A DNA stretch of 9,064 nt. Origin: an uncultured Prevotella sp. GTDB taxonomy: Bacteria > Bacteroidota > Bacteroidia > Bacteroidales > Bacteroidaceae. Every line of letters starts with the position of its first letter. The first letter of the stretch is position 1. Under the pieces are notes generated by a model. The model was given only the letters and a program-made list of their open reading frames with translations. It was not told the origin of the DNA and searched no databases. The position numbers were made by a program, and so were the translations under genes. The DNA lies in NCBI GenBank assembly GCA_934229335.1, contig CAKQDQ010000100.1, positions 1-9,064 of the forward strand, in the 5' to 3' direction. Shown in pieces: positions 6,994 through 9,064 of this stretch.

Positions 6994-8732
6994 TACCAGT
7001 TCTTCTGAATGTTACGTCGTGAAGGTTGGCTCATAGCTTTTTTAATTCGTTGCTGTGTAGCTTTCTCTTCCTGCATCGCAGCGTTTAGCAACTGCTCTGC
7101 ATTTTCTTTGCTCATCTGTTTATCTTGTTGTTCCTGTTGCTGGTTGTTGTTCTTATTCTTATTTTGTTTGTTATCGTTATTATCTTTGTTCTGGGATTGT
7201 TCTTTCTTGTTATTGTTTTTACCCTTATTATTCTTATTATTCTTGTTGTTGTTATTTTCGTTTTGATCCTTTTTGTCGTTCTGTTGATTTCTCTTGAGCT
7301 TTTGGCATAACACCAGATTGTAGCGTGTCTGATTATCATTCGGTCTTAGACGCAAAGAGCTTTTGTATGCTTCGATAGCAGGAGCATATTGTGAGTGACT
7401 TTGCAGTATCACGCCAATGTTATGGTAGCACATCGCCTTACGTATTTTGTTCGTTTCGATTCTGGCAGCCTTCGTAAACATGTCAATAGCGGCCGAATCT
7501 TTCTTTTGTGCGGCAAGAGCACACCCTAAGTTATACAACGCCTGAGGGTTGGCATTATTAACCGACATCGCCTTCCTGTATTTTATTTCAGCCTTATCTT
7601 GTCCCCCTTCTACATCTTTTCTATAGTCACGATTTCCAGAACGAATGTAGCTTCTGTCACTTTGTGCGGCAATAGTAAGTGTGCCACACAAGAGTAATAA
7701 CAATACAGACGTGTTACGTTTTGTAAAAAGATTAATCTTCTTTAGGTATGGATTCTTAGCCTCACTTATACATACTTCTATTATAATAAATAATATGGCA
7801 ATGATACCAAATATTTGAAATTGCTCATTATATTCAGAATAGATGACAGACTCCATATCTCCTTTTTGCATTTTGCTTATCTCTCCATTCAGGCTCTCCT
7901 GCGCAGACGATGTATTATCTACGTGTATATATGTACCACTACCTGCTGCCGCAATGTCGCGACACATCTGCTCGTTAAGCGACGTCATCACCGTGTTGCC
8001 AGTGTTATCTTTCAAGTAGCCCCCGTTAGCTAATGGGATTGGAGCTCCTGTGGTGCTTCCTATTCCAAGAATAAATACTTTATATCCCTTCGCATTAGCC
8101 TCCTTTGCAGCTTCCATTGCACCCCCTTCATGGTCTTCACCATCAGTAATGACGATGATAGCCTTACCTATATTCTTCTGTTGTGTGAAACTGTTAGCCG
8201 CGAGCTTAATTGCCGCCGCTATATCCGTACCTTGTGTCTGAATAAGATTAGGCTCAATATTTTGTAGGAACATCTTTGCAGAAACATAGTCGCTTGTTAT
8301 TGGTAGTTGCACATAAGCGTCGCCAGCAAATACTATCATACCTACTTTATCCTTGCTGAAATTGTCTACAAGGTTCTCTATAAGCATCTTACTCTTCATC
8401 AGTCTGCTTGGCGCGACATCTTGTGCAAGCATAGAGTTAGAGATGTCTAATGCTATTATGGCTTCTATTCCGTTTCTTTTCTCATGCGAGACCTTAGCAC
8501 CCATTTGAGGACGTGCCGCCATCACAACTATTAATGCAAATATAATTTGAGACAAAAGAAACTTAATCCATCTACGTTTCGCTGATGAATCAGGCATAAG
8601 ATTGGAAATCAATTCTTTGGTTCCCATTCTTTGAAGCATTTTCTTACGGCGCCATTCTGCGTTAACCATGAGTAATACCATAACAGGAATCACACATAAG
8701 AGCCATAAGTATATTGCACTATCAAATCTCAT
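6993..8732 (-). CDS. BatB-BatC fusion: VWA domain membrane protein joined to a TPR protein
   Basis: This single 579-residue frame joins two bat proteins. The BatB half has membrane segments at about 7-23 and 57-72, then a VWA domain (about 88-285) with an intact metal-ion site: Asp96-Ile-Ser98-Asn-Ser100, Thr169, and Thr196-Asp197. A third helix lies at about 307-322. A basic loop follows (KNPYLKKINLFTKRN), then a fourth hydrophobic segment, 341-356, that looks like the signal peptide of a separate BatC (LLLLLCGTLTIAAQ). The BatC half has about three TPR units (361-475), an Asn/Lys/Gln-rich tract (482-540) and a conserved-looking end, SKENAEQLLNAAMQEEK. Basic loops at 24-57 and 323-340 predict that the VWA and TPR parts both face the periplasm. 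No in-frame ATG lies between Met293 and Met389, so BatC has no obvious start of its own. ATG 8732 is 12 bases after the batA stop, preceded by AAGGA at a very short spacing. A 159-base gap separates it from batD. Confidence 0.93.
   Translation of the reverse strand: MRFDSAIYLWLLCVIPVMVLLMVNAEWRRKKMLQRMGTKELISNLMPDSSAKRRWIKFLLSQIIFALIVVMAARPQMGAKVSHEKRNGIEAIIALDISNSMLAQDVAPSRLMKSKMLIENLVDNFSKDKVGMIVFAGDAYVQLPITSDYVSAKMFLQNIEPNLIQTQGTDIAAAIKLAANSFTQQKNIGKAIIVITDGEDHEGGAMEAAKEANAKGYKVFILGIGSTTGAPIPLANGGYLKDNTGNTVMTSLNEQMCRDIAAAGSGTYIHVDNTSSAQESLNGEISKMQKGDMESVIYSEYNEQFQIFGIIAILFIIIEVCISEAKNPYLKKINLFTKRNTSVLLLLLCGTLTIAAQSDRSYIRSGNRDYRKDVEGGQDKAEIKYRKAMSVNNANPQALYNLGCALAAQKKDSAAIDMFTKAARIETNKIRKAMCYHNIGVILQSHSQYAPAIEAYKSSLRLRPNDNQTRYNLVLCQKLKRNQQNDKKDQNENNNNKNNKNNKGKNNNKKEQSQNKDNNDNKQNKNKNNNQQQEQQDKQMSKENAEQLLNAAMQEEKATQQRIKKAMSQPSRRNIQKNW
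7113..7289 (-). repeat. Asn/Lys/Gln low-complexity tract within batBC
   Basis: Residues 482-540 of the fusion protein contain 23 Asn, 13 Lys and 12 Gln among 59 positions. The coding strand here is nearly all AAY, AAR and CAR codons. The codons are mixed rather than one perfect repeat, so it is a degenerate tract that may change length by slippage. It is predicted to be disordered and lies between the TPR repeats and the C-terminal SKENAEQLL helix. Asn/Gln/Lys-rich tracts at this point are common in BatC-type proteins. The hydrophobic reading frame on the opposite strand is only the complement of this composition. Confidence 0.85.
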
Positions 8733-8744
8733 ATTCCTTGTAAT

Positions 8745-9064
8745 TTAATTCCTTCTGAATACAGTTAAACGCATTAGTTGCTCTATGGCTAACAGTAGTA
8801 TCGCAAGTAATGCAAACGGTTGGTAAGCCTCGTAGCGTTTAGAGAATTTCTTAACGTTCAGCTTTGACTTCTCCAACTTATCTATATCCTTATATATCTT
8901 TCTTAGTTCTTTGTTATTTGTCGCTCTGTAAAAGTTTCCGTCGCTTGTTGCAGCAATACTGGCAAGTGTCTTTGTGTCAATTTCTACAGGAATATTGACA
9001 TATTGTATTCCACCTGCAACAGGCATGGGGTAACGTGCCACTTTGTTTGTTCCCACACCTATGG
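8745..9064 (-). CDS. batA: BatA, C-terminal part (cut by window edge)
   Basis: The frame is open to the right edge; reading past the nominal GTG at 9056 gives IGVGTNKVARYPMP, so the gene begins outside the window. The visible 106 residues are the end of a VWA domain: the last strand IGVGTN, then VEIDTKTLASIAATSDGNFYRATNNKELRKIYKDIDKLEKSK. A C-terminal membrane helix (about FALLAILLLAIEQLMRLTVF) and a short basic tail follow. This matches the end of BatA proteins, where the D-x-x-x-L-x-x-IA-x-x-[ST]-x-G-x-[FY]-[FY]-RA and EIDKLEK-like motifs are typical. BatA is the first VWA membrane protein of the Bacteroides aerotolerance operon and is thought to work with BatB in the inner membrane. The metal-ion site lies outside the window. 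The TAA stop at 8745 is 12 bases before batBC, so the two are surely co-transcribed. Confidence 0.9.
   Translation of the reverse strand, partial: IGVGTNKVARYPMPVAGGIQYVNIPVEIDTKTLASIAATSDGNFYRATNNKELRKIYKDIDKLEKSKLNVKKFSKRYEAYQPFALLAILLLAIEQLMRLTVFRRN

Noticed and set aside
7125..7310. Plus-strand frame of 61 residues, very hydrophobic, resembling a membrane peptide
   Set aside because: It is the antisense of the Asn/Lys/Gln-rich tract of batBC. Complementing AAY/AAR codons gives Leu, Val, Ile and Phe by composition alone.
7112..7339. Minus-strand 75-residue frame rich in Thr, Ile, Lys and Arg
   Set aside because: It is a shifted reading of the low-complexity part of batBC, with no independent evidence.

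Overview
The window comes from an A+T-rich genome and is packed with genes on the minus strand only. It most likely comes from a member of the Bacteroidota, order Bacteroidales, perhaps close to Prevotella or Bacteroides. Three things support this: a Bacteroides-type aerotolerance (bat) operon, the long form of QueA that I know from Bacteroidales, and start codons preceded by A/T-rich sequence rather than clear Shine-Dalgarno sites. The species cannot be named from this sequence.

In the direction of transcription (right to left) the order is: the 3' end of batA (cut by the right edge); a single gene encoding a batB-batC fusion; a 159-base gap; batD; batE (4-base ATGA overlap with batD); a PAP2-family phosphatase; queA (apparent TTG start); nadE; and the 5' end of ispE (cut by the left edge). 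Gaps between genes are 12, 159, -4, 12, 12, 51 and 46 bases. No tRNA, rRNA, CRISPR array, insertion sequence or convincing rho-independent terminator is visible. No gap without a gene exceeds 159 bases.

The bat genes encode envelope proteins. BatA and the BatB half carry von Willebrand A (VWA) domains held between membrane segments. The BatC half and BatE carry TPR repeats. BatD has a large exported beta-rich region with three internal repeats, and BatE ends in an SH3-like domain. Charge distribution (positive-inside rule) puts nearly all of these domains on the periplasmic side, with only the BatD tail of about 125 residues in the cytoplasm. The usual partners, a MoxR-type AAA ATPase and a DUF58 protein, would be expected beyond the right edge. 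Downstream lie a membrane lipid phosphatase and three metabolic genes: queuosine tRNA modification, NAD+ synthesis, and the MEP isoprenoid pathway. Their spacing suggests, but does not prove, read-through from the bat operon.

The gene families are known ones, and I see no wholly new system. The points most worth a second look are the in-frame batB-batC fusion with a buried signal-peptide-like segment, its Asn/Lys/Gln-rich tract, the 159-base break before batD with a 23-codon ORF whose stop overlaps the batD start (TAATG), the non-ATG start and large insertion of queA, and the three evenly spaced repeats in BatD.
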